Below are positions 40,708-47,803 of a stretch of 64,000 nt of DNA, piece after piece. The first letter of the stretch is position 1; every line of letters starts with the position of its first letter. Under the pieces are notes generated by a model. The model made no database searches. It saw only the letters and a program-made list of their open reading frames with translations, and had not been told where the DNA came from. The stretch is from JALZKA01 sp963715405 (GTDB taxonomy: Bacteria > Actinomycetota > Thermoleophilia > Solirubrobacterales > 70-9): contig OY970239.1 in assembly GCA_963715405.1 (NCBI GenBank), forward strand, positions 930,001 to 994,000. The letters are read 5' to 3'. A program made the translations under genes and the position numbers.

Positions 40708-41804
40708 CGATCCGCTTTTCACGCAGGCTTGAGCAGATCCCCGGCTACCAGGCCGGCGTGCCCGCGGGCAAGGCACCCGAGGCGATCGCTGCCTCAGGCA
40801 TCGCGCAGCTCGCCTCGAACGAGTCGCCATGGGGGCCGCACCCCGACGTGGTGGCCGCGATCGCGGGGGCCGCGGAGGCGATGAACCGCTACCCGGATCC
40901 CGGGGCGACTCTGCTTCGCCGCCGGATCGCCGAGCGTCACGACGCCGATCCGGCCGCGATCGCCGTCTCGAACGGCAGCTGCGAGCTCCTGCTCGCCGCG
41001 GCGCAGGCGCTCTGCGAGGAGGGCGACGAGGTGCTCTTCGCATGGCCATCGTTCTCGATGTACCCCTGGATGGCGCCGCTTTCGGGTGCGCGCGAGATCC
41101 GCCTTCCTCTTAACGACGAGTACGAGCACGACCTCAACGCGATGCTCGCAGAGATCACCGCGGTGACCAAGGTCGTCGTGGTCTGCAACCCCAACAACCC
41201 GACCTCCACTCACATCCCGATCTCCCGGATCGCCGAGTTCATGGAAGCCGTGCCGGACCACGTTTGCGTGCTTCTCGACGAGGCGTACGCCGAGTACCAG
41301 CTCCACGACGATCCCGAGGAGTCGGTCGACCTCTGGCGGCGATCGGAGAACCTCGTCGTCCTGCGGACCTTCTCCAAGTGCTACGGCCTCGCTGGGCTGC
41401 GGGTGGGCTACGCGCTCACCTCCGCGCGGCTCCGCGCGGCCTTCGACGCCGTCCGGCAGCCGTTCAGCGTGAACGCGCTCGCCCAAGCCGCGGGGGCCGA
41501 GGCGATTCGCCACCAGGATGACGTCGCTCAGCGCGTGGAGCGAACGATCGTCGAGCGCGTGTTCGTCGAGGAGGGCGTTCGCGAGCTCGGCCTCTCAACG
41601 CCGGACTCGCACGCGAACTTCTCGTGGATCGACCTCGGCGAAGCAGACGAGGGAGAGGTCGTGTCGGCGCTCGCGGAGGAAGGCGTCGTCGTCAGGCCGG
41701 GCACCCCCCTCGGCGGCCCCGGCCACATCCGCGTCTCCTACGGAACGCGCGAGCAAAATCAGCGCTTCGTCCACGGCCTCGCGGCAGCAATAGGCTCGGC
41801 GTGA
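40704..41804 (+). CDS. hisC: HisC-family PLP aminotransferase (histidinol-phosphate or aromatic)
   Basis: A 366-residue class I/II aminotransferase. It shows ASNESPWGPHPDVVAAI, NRYPDPGATLLRRRIAE, VCNPNNPTSTHIP, LLDEAYAEYQ, and the PLP lysine in TFSKCYGLAGLRVGYAL. HisC-type enzymes near aroH/tyrA often transaminate aromatic 2-oxo acids, so here it may serve Tyr/Phe synthesis as well as or instead of His. The start at the ATG at 40704 overlaps the aroH stop; homology begins about 20 residues later. Confidence 0.88.
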   Translation: MTIRFSRRLEQIPGYQAGVPAGKAPEAIAASGIAQLASNESPWGPHPDVVAAIAGAAEAMNRYPDPGATLLRRRIAERHDADPAAIAVSNGSCELLLAAAQALCEEGDEVLFAWPSFSMYPWMAPLSGAREIRLPLNDEYEHDLNAMLAEITAVTKVVVVCNPNNPTSTHIPISRIAEFMEAVPDHVCVLLDEAYAEYQLHDDPEESVDLWRRSENLVVLRTFSKCYGLAGLRVGYALTSARLRAAFDAVRQPFSVNALAQAAGAEAIRHQDDVAQRVERTIVERVFVEEGVRELGLSTPDSHANFSWIDLGEADEGEVVSALAEEGVVVRPGTPLGGPGHIRVSYGTREQNQRFVHGLAAAIGSA

Positions 41805-42148
41805 TGAACGAGCCGATCGCAGTACCGCTTGCCGAGCTTCCCGGCCGCGATGCAAGTCGCCAGTTCGAGGGAGCCGAGCGTGGCGGAGGCGCCGGCATCT
41901 CGTTCTATGAGGAGCGCACCGAGCCGGGCGGCGGACCGCCGCTCCACCGCCATCCCTATGCGGAGGTATTCATCGTCCACGAGGGCGACGTCGAGTTCGA
42001 GGTCGCCGGTGAGAAGGTCTCGGCCGAGCCTGGGATGGTCATAACGGTCCCGCCCGCGACGCCGCACCGGTTCACGAACGTGGGCGGCGAAGCGCTTCAC
42101 ATGAGCTGCATCCACGACTCCGCCTCGATGGAGCAGGAAAACCTCTAG
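41804..42148 (+). CDS. small cupin-domain protein
   Basis: A 114-residue single-cupin protein. Metal-binding motif 1 is PPLHRHPYAEVFIVHEGDVEFEVAG, and motif 2 is PGMVITVPPATPHRFTNVGGE. It may bind a divalent metal; activity unknown. It follows hisC with an overlapping stop/start (GTGATGA). It ends the scpA-to-cupin gene string. The aromatic leader region begins about 45 bases later. Confidence 0.75.
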   Translation: MNEPIAVPLAELPGRDASRQFEGAERGGGAGISFYEERTEPGGGPPLHRHPYAEVFIVHEGDVEFEVAGEKVSAEPGMVITVPPATPHRFTNVGGEALHMSCIHDSASMEQENL

Positions 42149-42194
42149 CGCCTCATGGAGAGCGCCAGAGCGCAACCGCGCCCGGTGCCGTGAT

Positions 42195-42223
42195 TTGCGC
42201 TTTCGGGCCCACCCTGCTACAAA
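42195..42223 (+). promoter_or_regulatory. candidate promoter of the aromatic leader transcript
   Basis: TTGCGC at 42195-42200 and TACAAA at 42218-42223 with a 17-base spacer. The -10 box ends 7 bases before the GTG at 42231, so transcription would begin at or one base before the leader peptide start. Confidence 0.45.
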
Positions 42224-42230
42224 CCCCTGA

Positions 42231-42323
42231 GTGAGCCACGGATCCGCGTACGCCGCTTCGACCGCCCGAATGGGTGCGTCCGCGTATGCCTATATGCCCT
42301 GGTTTACCTGGCGATTTAGTTAG
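42231..42323 (+). CDS. aromatic leader peptide (predicted attenuator peptide)
   Basis: A 30-codon frame from GTG 42231 to TAG 42321-42323. Its last 12 residues are YAYMPWFTWRFS: two Tyr, two Trp and two Phe within 11 residues, plus a Tyr at position 7. An internal ATG at 42270 would give 17 residues. Codons used are TAT, TGG and TTT, although the genome strongly prefers TAC and TTC. Slow decoding when aromatic aminoacyl-tRNAs are short would stall ribosomes here and change folding of the RNA downstream. The next genes are two DAHP synthases, tyrA and aroA. Too short for usual gene finders. Function is inferred from composition and position. Confidence 0.72.
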   Translation: MSHGSAYAASTARMGASAYAYMPWFTWRFS

Positions 42324-42442
42324 GCGCCCGGCTTCGGGTCTCCCAAGACCCAGCGCGCAGAACCCTTGTCACCTGCCGGGTGCCTCCCCCTCAGACACGT
42401 ACGCTCGAACCGCCAGAATCTTTGAAAGGCACGCCAGATCCA
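42324..42442 (+). promoter_or_regulatory. predicted attenuator RNA between leader peptide and aroF
   Basis: Several pairings compete directly after the leader stop. GGGTCT (42336-42341) can pair with AGACCC (42346-42351). CCCGGC (42327-42332) can pair over a longer distance with GCCGGG (42375-42380), which also lies within a CACC/GGTG hairpin (42370-42383). The first two are nested, so the leader-proximal CCCGGC, covered by a stalled ribosome, would free GCCGGG. No T-run terminator is evident, so the switch may act on Rho access or on translation. The aroF ATG follows at 42443 with only a weak GAAAGG upstream. Confidence 0.5.
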
Positions 42443-43258
42443 ATGACCATCGAATACAAACCCCAAGCGCCCACAGTCGCCGACGTTCCGAACGGCCCCC
42501 TCGCCGGGGACGGGTTCGGGATTATCGCGGGGCCCTGCACCGTCGAGAGCCGCGAGGGACTCCTCGAAGTGGCCAGAGGCGTTGCGGAGGGCGGAGCAAC
42601 CATGCTTCGCGGCGGCGCCTACAAGCCGCGCACCTCACCCTACGCGTTCCAAGGGCTGGGAGGCGAAGGGCTTCGCCTCCTTGCGGAGGCAAAGGAGGAG
42701 ACCGGCCTTCCGGTCGTCACCGAGCTCCTGGACGTGCGCGACACGGAGGCCGTGACGGAGGTTGCCGACATGATCCAGATCGGCGCCCGCAACATGCAGA
42801 ACTACCCGCTGCTCACGGAGGCCGGCAGGACCGCCGTGCCGGTGCTGCTGAAAAGGGGCCTCTCGGCCACGCTTGAGGAGCTCGTCATGGCGGCCGAGTA
42901 CATCCTGAAGGAGGGCAACCCGAACGTGGTCCTCTGCGAGCGCGGGATCAGGACGTTCGAGAGCGCGTACCGCTTCACGCTCGACCTGCTCGCGGTGCCC
43001 GCGCTGAAGGGCATGACCGACCTGCCGGTGATCGTGGATCCCTCACACGCCGCCGGGCGCCGGGAGTGGGTCACGTCGATGTCGCTCGCGGCGGCCGCAG
43101 CGGGCGCCGACGGGATCATGGTCGAGGTGCACCCGAACCCCGCCGAGGCGCTCTGCGACGGTCCTCAGTCGCTCGCGCTCGAGGACTTCGCCGCGTACGC
43201 AGCGCAGGTGAAGGGTGTCGCCGAAATCGCGGGACGGGAGACCTCGCTCGCCGTCTAG
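42443..43258 (+). CDS. aroF: DAHP synthase, AroF/type I-beta (KDO8P-like)
   Basis: A 271-residue 3-deoxy-D-arabino-heptulosonate 7-phosphate synthase, first step of the shikimate pathway. Motifs are IIAGPCTVESREGLLEVARGV, LRGGAYKPRTSPYAFQGLG, VTELLDVRDTEAV, IQIGARNMQNYPLL, VLLKRGLSATLEELVMAAEYI and VIVDPSHAAGRREWV. It lacks the N-terminal ACT-like regulatory domain found in some I-beta enzymes, so allosteric control is likely absent. ATG at 42443 after the leader region. The next gene is a second DAHP synthase of another subfamily. Confidence 0.92.
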   Translation: MTIEYKPQAPTVADVPNGPLAGDGFGIIAGPCTVESREGLLEVARGVAEGGATMLRGGAYKPRTSPYAFQGLGGEGLRLLAEAKEETGLPVVTELLDVRDTEAVTEVADMIQIGARNMQNYPLLTEAGRTAVPVLLKRGLSATLEELVMAAEYILKEGNPNVVLCERGIRTFESAYRFTLDLLAVPALKGMTDLPVIVDPSHAAGRREWVTSMSLAAAAAGADGIMVEVHPNPAEALCDGPQSLALEDFAAYAAQVKGVAEIAGRETSLAV

Positions 43259-43277
43259 GCGAGCCGAGAGTGCTCGC

Positions 43278-44357
43278 ATGACGACGCCCGCATCCACCGA
43301 GCGGGACGGGATTCGCGATCGCCGGATCGACCAGATCGAGGCGCTCGCGCCGCCAACCGCGCTCCTCTCCGAGCTCCCCCTGCCCCGGGCGGGGGCCGAG
43401 CTCGTCATCCGCAGCCGCGAAGAGGTGACGGCGATCCTCGAGCGAGCCGACGACCGGCTCTTGGTGGTCGTCGGGCCGTGCAGCGTTCACGACACCGAGG
43501 CGGCGCGTGACTACGCCTCGCGCTTGGCGGAGAAGGCGCGTGAGCTCGAGGAGAACCTGCTGGTCGTGATGCGCGTGTACTTCGAAAAGCCACGCACGAC
43601 GACGGGATGGAAGGGGATGATCAACGATCCCCACCTCGACGACTCGGGCGACGTCAACACCGGGCTCCGCTGGGCGCGCGGCCTGCTCCTGGCCGTGATC
43701 GAACTCGGCTTGCCGGTCGGGTGCGAGTTCCTCGACCCGATCACCCCGCAGTACATCTCGGACACAGTCTCCTGGGGTGCGATCGGGGCCCGCACGACTG
43801 AAAGCCAGATCCATCGCCAGCTCGGCTCCGGTCTCTCGATGCCGGTTGGCTTCAAGAACGCGACCGACGGAAACGTCCAGATCGCCGTTGACGCGGTGCG
43901 CGCTGCAGCGGCCACTCACTCGTTCACCGGGATCGACCCGTCGGGCACGCCGGCAATCCTGCGGACCGCCGGCAACCGCGACGCCCACGTCATCCTGCGC
44001 GGCGGCCGAGACTCCTACAACTACGGCGCGGCGGAGGTGGGCGATGCCCTGAGCCAGCTCTCTCGGCACGGGTTGCCCGAACGCGTGGTGATCGACGCCT
44101 CGCACGACAACTCGGACAAGGACCCCTCTCGGCAGCGTGAGGTGGCCGCGGACATCGCGGGGCAGGTGGGCGGCGGAAACGGCGCGATCGTTGGCGTCAT
44201 GCTCGAGTCGTTTCTCGTCGAGGGCCGCCAGGACCTCGGCTCGGGCGAGCTCACCTACGGGCAATCGATCACCGACGCCTGCATGGACTGGGAGACAACA
44301 GCCGGCACGCTCGATGAGCTCGCGGAGGCAGTGCGCACGCGCCGCGAAAAAGGCTGA
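43278..44357 (+). CDS. aroG: DAHP synthase, AroG/type I-alpha
   Basis: A 359-residue class I-alpha DAHP synthase, like the feedback-inhibited E. coli isozymes. Motifs: LLVVVGPCSVHDTEAARDYA, MRVYFEKPRTTTGWKGMINDP, CEFLDPITPQYISDTVSWGAIGARTTESQIHRQL, PVGFKNATDGN, LRGGRDSYNYG and VIDASHDNSDKD. It carries the N-terminal extension (RIDQIEALAPPTALLSELPLP) that shapes the inhibitor site in this class. So it could be the amino-acid-sensitive isozyme, while aroF is not. ATG at 43278, 19 bases after aroF. Confidence 0.92.
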   Translation: MTTPASTERDGIRDRRIDQIEALAPPTALLSELPLPRAGAELVIRSREEVTAILERADDRLLVVVGPCSVHDTEAARDYASRLAEKARELEENLLVVMRVYFEKPRTTTGWKGMINDPHLDDSGDVNTGLRWARGLLLAVIELGLPVGCEFLDPITPQYISDTVSWGAIGARTTESQIHRQLGSGLSMPVGFKNATDGNVQIAVDAVRAAAATHSFTGIDPSGTPAILRTAGNRDAHVILRGGRDSYNYGAAEVGDALSQLSRHGLPERVVIDASHDNSDKDPSRQREVAADIAGQVGGGNGAIVGVMLESFLVEGRQDLGSGELTYGQSITDACMDWETTAGTLDELAEAVRTRREKG

Positions 44358-44361
44358 TGGC

Positions 44362-45456
44362 ATGCGGATAGCTGTCCTCGGGGTCGGTCTGATCGGCGGC
44401 TCGATCGGTCTTGCCGCCCAGAGGCGGCTCGAGGCCGAGGTCGCCGGGTTCGACGCGGATCCACGCTCGGTTGAGAGGGCGCTCGAGCTCGGGGTTCTAA
44501 CTCGTGCCGCCGAGTCCGTCGCCGCGGCGGTAGATGGCGCCGAGCTGGTCTTCTGCGCCGCGCCGGTCGGGGCTTTGCCCGAGCTGGTGAGGGCGGCCGT
44601 CGACGCAAGCAGTGAGGACACGGTCGTCACCGACGTCGGCTCGACGAAACGAGACCTGGTCGAGGGCCTAGCGAGCCATCCCCAGGCCGGGCGCTTCATC
44701 GGGGGGCACCCGATCGCCGGCGCCGAGACGGCGGGGGTCGAGAATGCCCGTGCCGAGCTCTTCGAGGGCGCCCGCTGGTATCTCACGCCAGGCGAAAACG
44801 CAGGCGGCCTTCACTACGACCGGATCCAGCGTGCGGTAGCTGAGCTGGGCGCCCGGCCGCAGGCGATCGACGCCGAGCTTCACGACCGCCTGATGGCGAC
44901 GGTGAGCCACCTCCCGCACGTGATCGCCAACGTGATGGTCTCGCAGGCCGAGGTGGCGATCTCCGACGAAGGCGAGCGCTTGCCAGAGGTAGGCAGGAGC
45001 TTTCGGGATACAACGCGGGTCGCCGGGGCTAATCCGCAGATCTGGAAGGACATCTTCACCTCCAACTCAGAGGCGGTCGCCGCGGAGATCGATCGCGCGG
45101 TCGAGCGCCTCCGCGTAGCCGCCGAGCTGATCCGGGCAGGCGATGCGGCCGCCGTGGAGGATTGGCAGCTGCGCGCGCGGGGCGCCCGTGATCGGCTGCT
45201 CGAGGGGAGCGGGGCCGGTGGCGCGCTGTGTGAGCTGCGGGTAACGGTCTTAAACAAGCCGGGCGTGGTCGCCGAGATCGCGCTCGCCCTGGGCCGCGAG
45301 GCGGTGAACATCGAGGACATGGCGCTCCAGCCGGCGGCGGACATGAGAACCGGCGCGATCTCGCTCTGGGTGGCTGGCGAGGACGACGCCGAACGCGCCG
45401 TCAAGGTGCTGCAGGATCTCGGTCACTCTGTGGCACGCGCCGGCTCGAGCGCATGA
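44362..45456 (+). CDS. tyrA: prephenate dehydrogenase with C-terminal ACT domain
   Basis: A 364-residue TyrA making 4-hydroxyphenylpyruvate. The NAD-binding motif GVGLIGGSIG is at residues 6-15. Then VVTDVGSTKRDLVEGL, FIGGHPIAGAETAGVENARAELF and LMATVSHLPHVIANVMVSQ. Residues ~290-364 form an ACT domain (CELRVTVLNKPGVVAEIALALGREAVNIEDMAL), the usual site for tyrosine feedback. ATG at 44362, directly after aroG. aroA overlaps its stop. Confidence 0.93.
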   Translation: MRIAVLGVGLIGGSIGLAAQRRLEAEVAGFDADPRSVERALELGVLTRAAESVAAAVDGAELVFCAAPVGALPELVRAAVDASSEDTVVTDVGSTKRDLVEGLASHPQAGRFIGGHPIAGAETAGVENARAELFEGARWYLTPGENAGGLHYDRIQRAVAELGARPQAIDAELHDRLMATVSHLPHVIANVMVSQAEVAISDEGERLPEVGRSFRDTTRVAGANPQIWKDIFTSNSEAVAAEIDRAVERLRVAAELIRAGDAAAVEDWQLRARGARDRLLEGSGAGGALCELRVTVLNKPGVVAEIALALGREAVNIEDMALQPAADMRTGAISLWVAGEDDAERAVKVLQDLGHSVARAGSSA

Positions 45457-46802
45457 GCGTTCGCTTCGAGCCGTCGGGGCCGCTTTCCGGCACGCTGGTT
45501 CCGCCTCCTGACAAGTCGATCTCGCACCGAGCGGCGCTGCTCGCGGCGATGGCTGATGGCACGTCGCAGATCTCGCGCTACCTCGATTCGGCGGATACGC
45601 GCTCGACCCTGGCCGCGGTCGAGAAGCTCGGCGCGAAGGTGAAGACGACGGATGCCGGCGACGGATCATTCGACTTGATCGTGGAGGGGATTGGGCTGGA
45701 CGGGCCTTCGCGCAGCGCCGGCTCCGAACTCGTGGCGATCGACGTCGGCAACGCGGGAACCCTCATGAGGCTCCTGCCGGGATGGCTCGCCGGGCAGCCC
45801 GCAGGCGCCTGGACGCTCGATGGCGACGAGTCGATCCGTCGCCGGCCAGTTGACCGGGTCGCCCTGCCCATGCGGGAGATGGGCGCCGATGTTCAAGCGC
45901 GCGAAAATCGCTTTCCTCCTCTCGAGGTGCGCGGCGCGAAGCTTCGCGGCGTCGAATACAAGCTGCCGGTCGCGAGCGCGCAGGTCAAGTCCTGCCTGCT
46001 CTTCGCGGGTCTTCGCGCAAATGGCGCGACCAGCGTCATCGAACGAGACCCGTCGCGCGACCACACCGAGCGGATGCTGCGCGCCGCGGGCGCGCGGGTG
46101 GTCTCGGCTACACATGGCTCCGGGCTCACCCTCGAGGGCAGGCTGCCGGGTCGCCGCGTCACCGTGGAGCCCGTGGCGAGCCTCGAACCGTGCGGCTTTG
46201 ACATTCCGGGCGACATCTCGTCCGCCGCGTTCTTCATCGTCGCCGCGCTGCTCGTCCGCGGCAGCCGGGTGCGGCTCGAGGGAATGGGTCTCAACCCGAC
46301 CCGGGTCGGCATCCTGGGGATCCTCCAGCGCATGGGGGCACGGATCGAGGTCACCGAGGAGCCGCCGCTCGGCGGTGAGCCGCGCGGCACTATCGACGTA
46401 CGCCACTCCGAGCTCCGGGCGACCAGGGTCGGAGCGGGGGAGGTCCCCCTCGCAATCGACGAGCTGCCGCTCGTCGCGCTGGCGGGGGCCTTCGCGGAGG
46501 GGACGACGCACGTGCGAGGCGCCGGAGAGCTCCGCCACAAGGAGTCGGACAGAGTCGCGAGGGTGGTCGAGGCGATCAACGCGGTGGGCGGCGATGCCGA
46601 CGCATCCGAGGACGGCTTTGCGATCCAGGGGACAGGCGGCCTTCGCGGCGGGCGAATCTCCTCACACGGCGACCACCGCCTGGCGATGCTGGGGGCCCTC
46701 GCCGGCCTGGCTTCACGCGATGGTGTGGACGTGGAGGGAATGGAAGCCGCGGCGGTCAGCTATCCCGGCTTCGAGGCGGATCTGCGCTCACTCGTCGCCT
46801 GA
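45453..46802 (+). CDS. aroA: EPSP synthase (3-phosphoshikimate 1-carboxyvinyltransferase)
   Basis: A 449-residue enzyme of the shikimate pathway. It shows PPDKSISHRAALLAAMADGTS, VGNAGTLMRLLPGWLAGQP, DESIRRRPVDRVALPMREMG and QVKSCLLFAGLRANGAT. Later elements are the active-site DELPLVALAGAFAEGTTHVRGAGELRHKESDR and HGDHRLAMLGALAG. Residue choice near motif 1 (GNAGTLMRL) is the class II-like pattern often linked to lower glyphosate sensitivity; this is inference. Coupled to tyrA. A convergent cupin gene ends 5 bases away. Confidence 0.94.
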   Translation: MSVRFEPSGPLSGTLVPPPDKSISHRAALLAAMADGTSQISRYLDSADTRSTLAAVEKLGAKVKTTDAGDGSFDLIVEGIGLDGPSRSAGSELVAIDVGNAGTLMRLLPGWLAGQPAGAWTLDGDESIRRRPVDRVALPMREMGADVQARENRFPPLEVRGAKLRGVEYKLPVASAQVKSCLLFAGLRANGATSVIERDPSRDHTERMLRAAGARVVSATHGSGLTLEGRLPGRRVTVEPVASLEPCGFDIPGDISSAAFFIVAALLVRGSRVRLEGMGLNPTRVGILGILQRMGARIEVTEEPPLGGEPRGTIDVRHSELRATRVGAGEVPLAIDELPLVALAGAFAEGTTHVRGAGELRHKESDRVARVVEAINAVGGDADASEDGFAIQGTGGLRGGRISSHGDHRLAMLGALAGLASRDGVDVEGMEAAAVSYPGFEADLRSLVA

Positions 46803-46807
46803 ACGGC

Positions 46808-47134
46808 TCAGCCCTGGCTCGGATGCCCCTCGCCCGGCCACGGCGAGAGCAGGAGCAAGAGACGCGCGTCCTCGATCGCCCGCACGGTCCGCACCTCGTT
46901 CGGGCTGAACTCCGCCACCAGGCCAGCCTGTCCTCCCAGGGTCTCGCCCTCGGCGTCGTCGATTTCGATCGCGCCTCTCGCAACGATGAGCCAGGCGCGC
47001 TCGTGCACGCGGTGCTCCTGGAGCTCTTCGCCCGCCGGGAGCTCGATCACGATCAGCCGGCCTTCGTCTGCGGAGTCGAGGACGAGCGGGTGGTGCGCCT
47101 CGACGTCCATCTCTCGAACGTTCCAGCCCTTCAT
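46808..47134 (-). CDS. cupin-fold protein
   Basis: A 108-residue single-domain cupin (RLIVIELPAGEELQEHRVHERAWLIVARGAIEIDD, then AEFSPNEVRTVRAIEDARLLLLLSPWPG). The usual motif-1 histidine pattern is partial (EHRVHE) and the motif-2 histidine is replaced (NEVRTV). Metal binding is therefore doubtful. The frame opens at a TTG at 47143, but TAGATT lies 7 bases before the ATG at 47134, so that start is preferred. It interrupts the aroA-cmk order on the other strand. Confidence 0.65.
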   Translation of the reverse strand: MKGWNVREMDVEAHHPLVLDSADEGRLIVIELPAGEELQEHRVHERAWLIVARGAIEIDDAEGETLGGQAGLVAEFSPNEVRTVRAIEDARLLLLLSPWPGEGHPSQG

Positions 47135-47141
47135 GAGCCCC

Positions 47142-47151
47142 AATCTATCCT
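47142..47151. promoter_or_regulatory. overlapping divergent -10 boxes of cupin and cmk genes
   Basis: On the minus strand TAGATT (47142-47147) is 7 bases before the cupin ATG. On the plus strand TATCCT (47146-47151) ends 10 bases before the cmk ATG. The two hexamers share bases 47146-47147, so only one polymerase could bind at a time. Confidence 0.4.
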
Positions 47152-47161
47152 CACTCGTCGC

Positions 47162-47803
47162 ATGGTGATCGCGATCGACGGCCCCGCCGGAGCCGGCAAG
47201 TCCACGGTGGCCCGGGGGCTCGCCCGAGCGCTCGGCATCACCTACCTCGATTCCGGGGCGATGTATCGCTGCGTCGCCTTGGCCGTCGCAAGGGCCGGCG
47301 CGGATCCCGACGATCCGTACGAGGCTTCCGGCGTCGCCAGCGAAATCGAGATCGCCTTCGAGGGCGAACGCGTCCTGCTCGACTCAGAAGACGTATCCGA
47401 GGCGATCCGCTCGCCCGCGACCACCTCGCTTGCCTCCAGGGTCTCGGTCCACGCTGGTGTTCGCGAAGCCATGGTCATGCGCCAGCGCGAGATGATCTCA
47501 CGTGGGCCCTACGTGGCCGAGGGCCGGGACATCGGAACCGTGGTGAGCCCGGATGCGCCGCTCAAGGTCTTTCTCGTGGCCGATGGGGATGAACGCGCGC
47601 GCCGCCGCGCGGCCGAGAGCGGCGTGCCGCTGGATGAAGTGAGCGCGGATCTGGCCGAGCGGGATCGGCGTGACACCGAGCGCGAGCACGGGGCCCTCCG
47701 GGCGGCCACCGACGCGGTCGAGGTTGACACGAGCTCGCTTACAGCCGAGGAAGTTGTGACTCGGATCGCCGAGCTCGCTCGCGAGCGGGGAATACCCCGA
47801 TGA
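47162..47803 (+). CDS. cmk: cytidylate kinase
   Basis: A 213-residue (d)CMP kinase. P-loop GPAGAGKSTVARGLAR at residues 7-22, YLDSGAMYRCVALAV, and MVMRQREMISRGPYVAEGRDIGTVVSPDA. LID region has RARRRAAESGVPLDEVSADLAERDRRDTERE. Slightly short for the family (~225). ATG at 47162; the frame is open upstream but without homology. der overlaps its stop as ATGA. Confidence 0.93.
   Translation: MVIAIDGPAGAGKSTVARGLARALGITYLDSGAMYRCVALAVARAGADPDDPYEASGVASEIEIAFEGERVLLDSEDVSEAIRSPATTSLASRVSVHAGVREAMVMRQREMISRGPYVAEGRDIGTVVSPDAPLKVFLVADGDERARRRAAESGVPLDEVSADLAERDRRDTEREHGALRAATDAVEVDTSSLTAEEVVTRIAELARERGIPR

Noticed and set aside
42149..42442. tRNA or other standard RNA gene in the gap before aroF
   Set aside because: No cloverleaf can be drawn; the aromatic leader peptide and hairpins explain the region better.
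43116..44786. 556-codon antisense frame opposite aroG and tyrA
   Set aside because: Arg/Ala/Pro-rich shadow with no motifs; both plus-strand genes are well supported.
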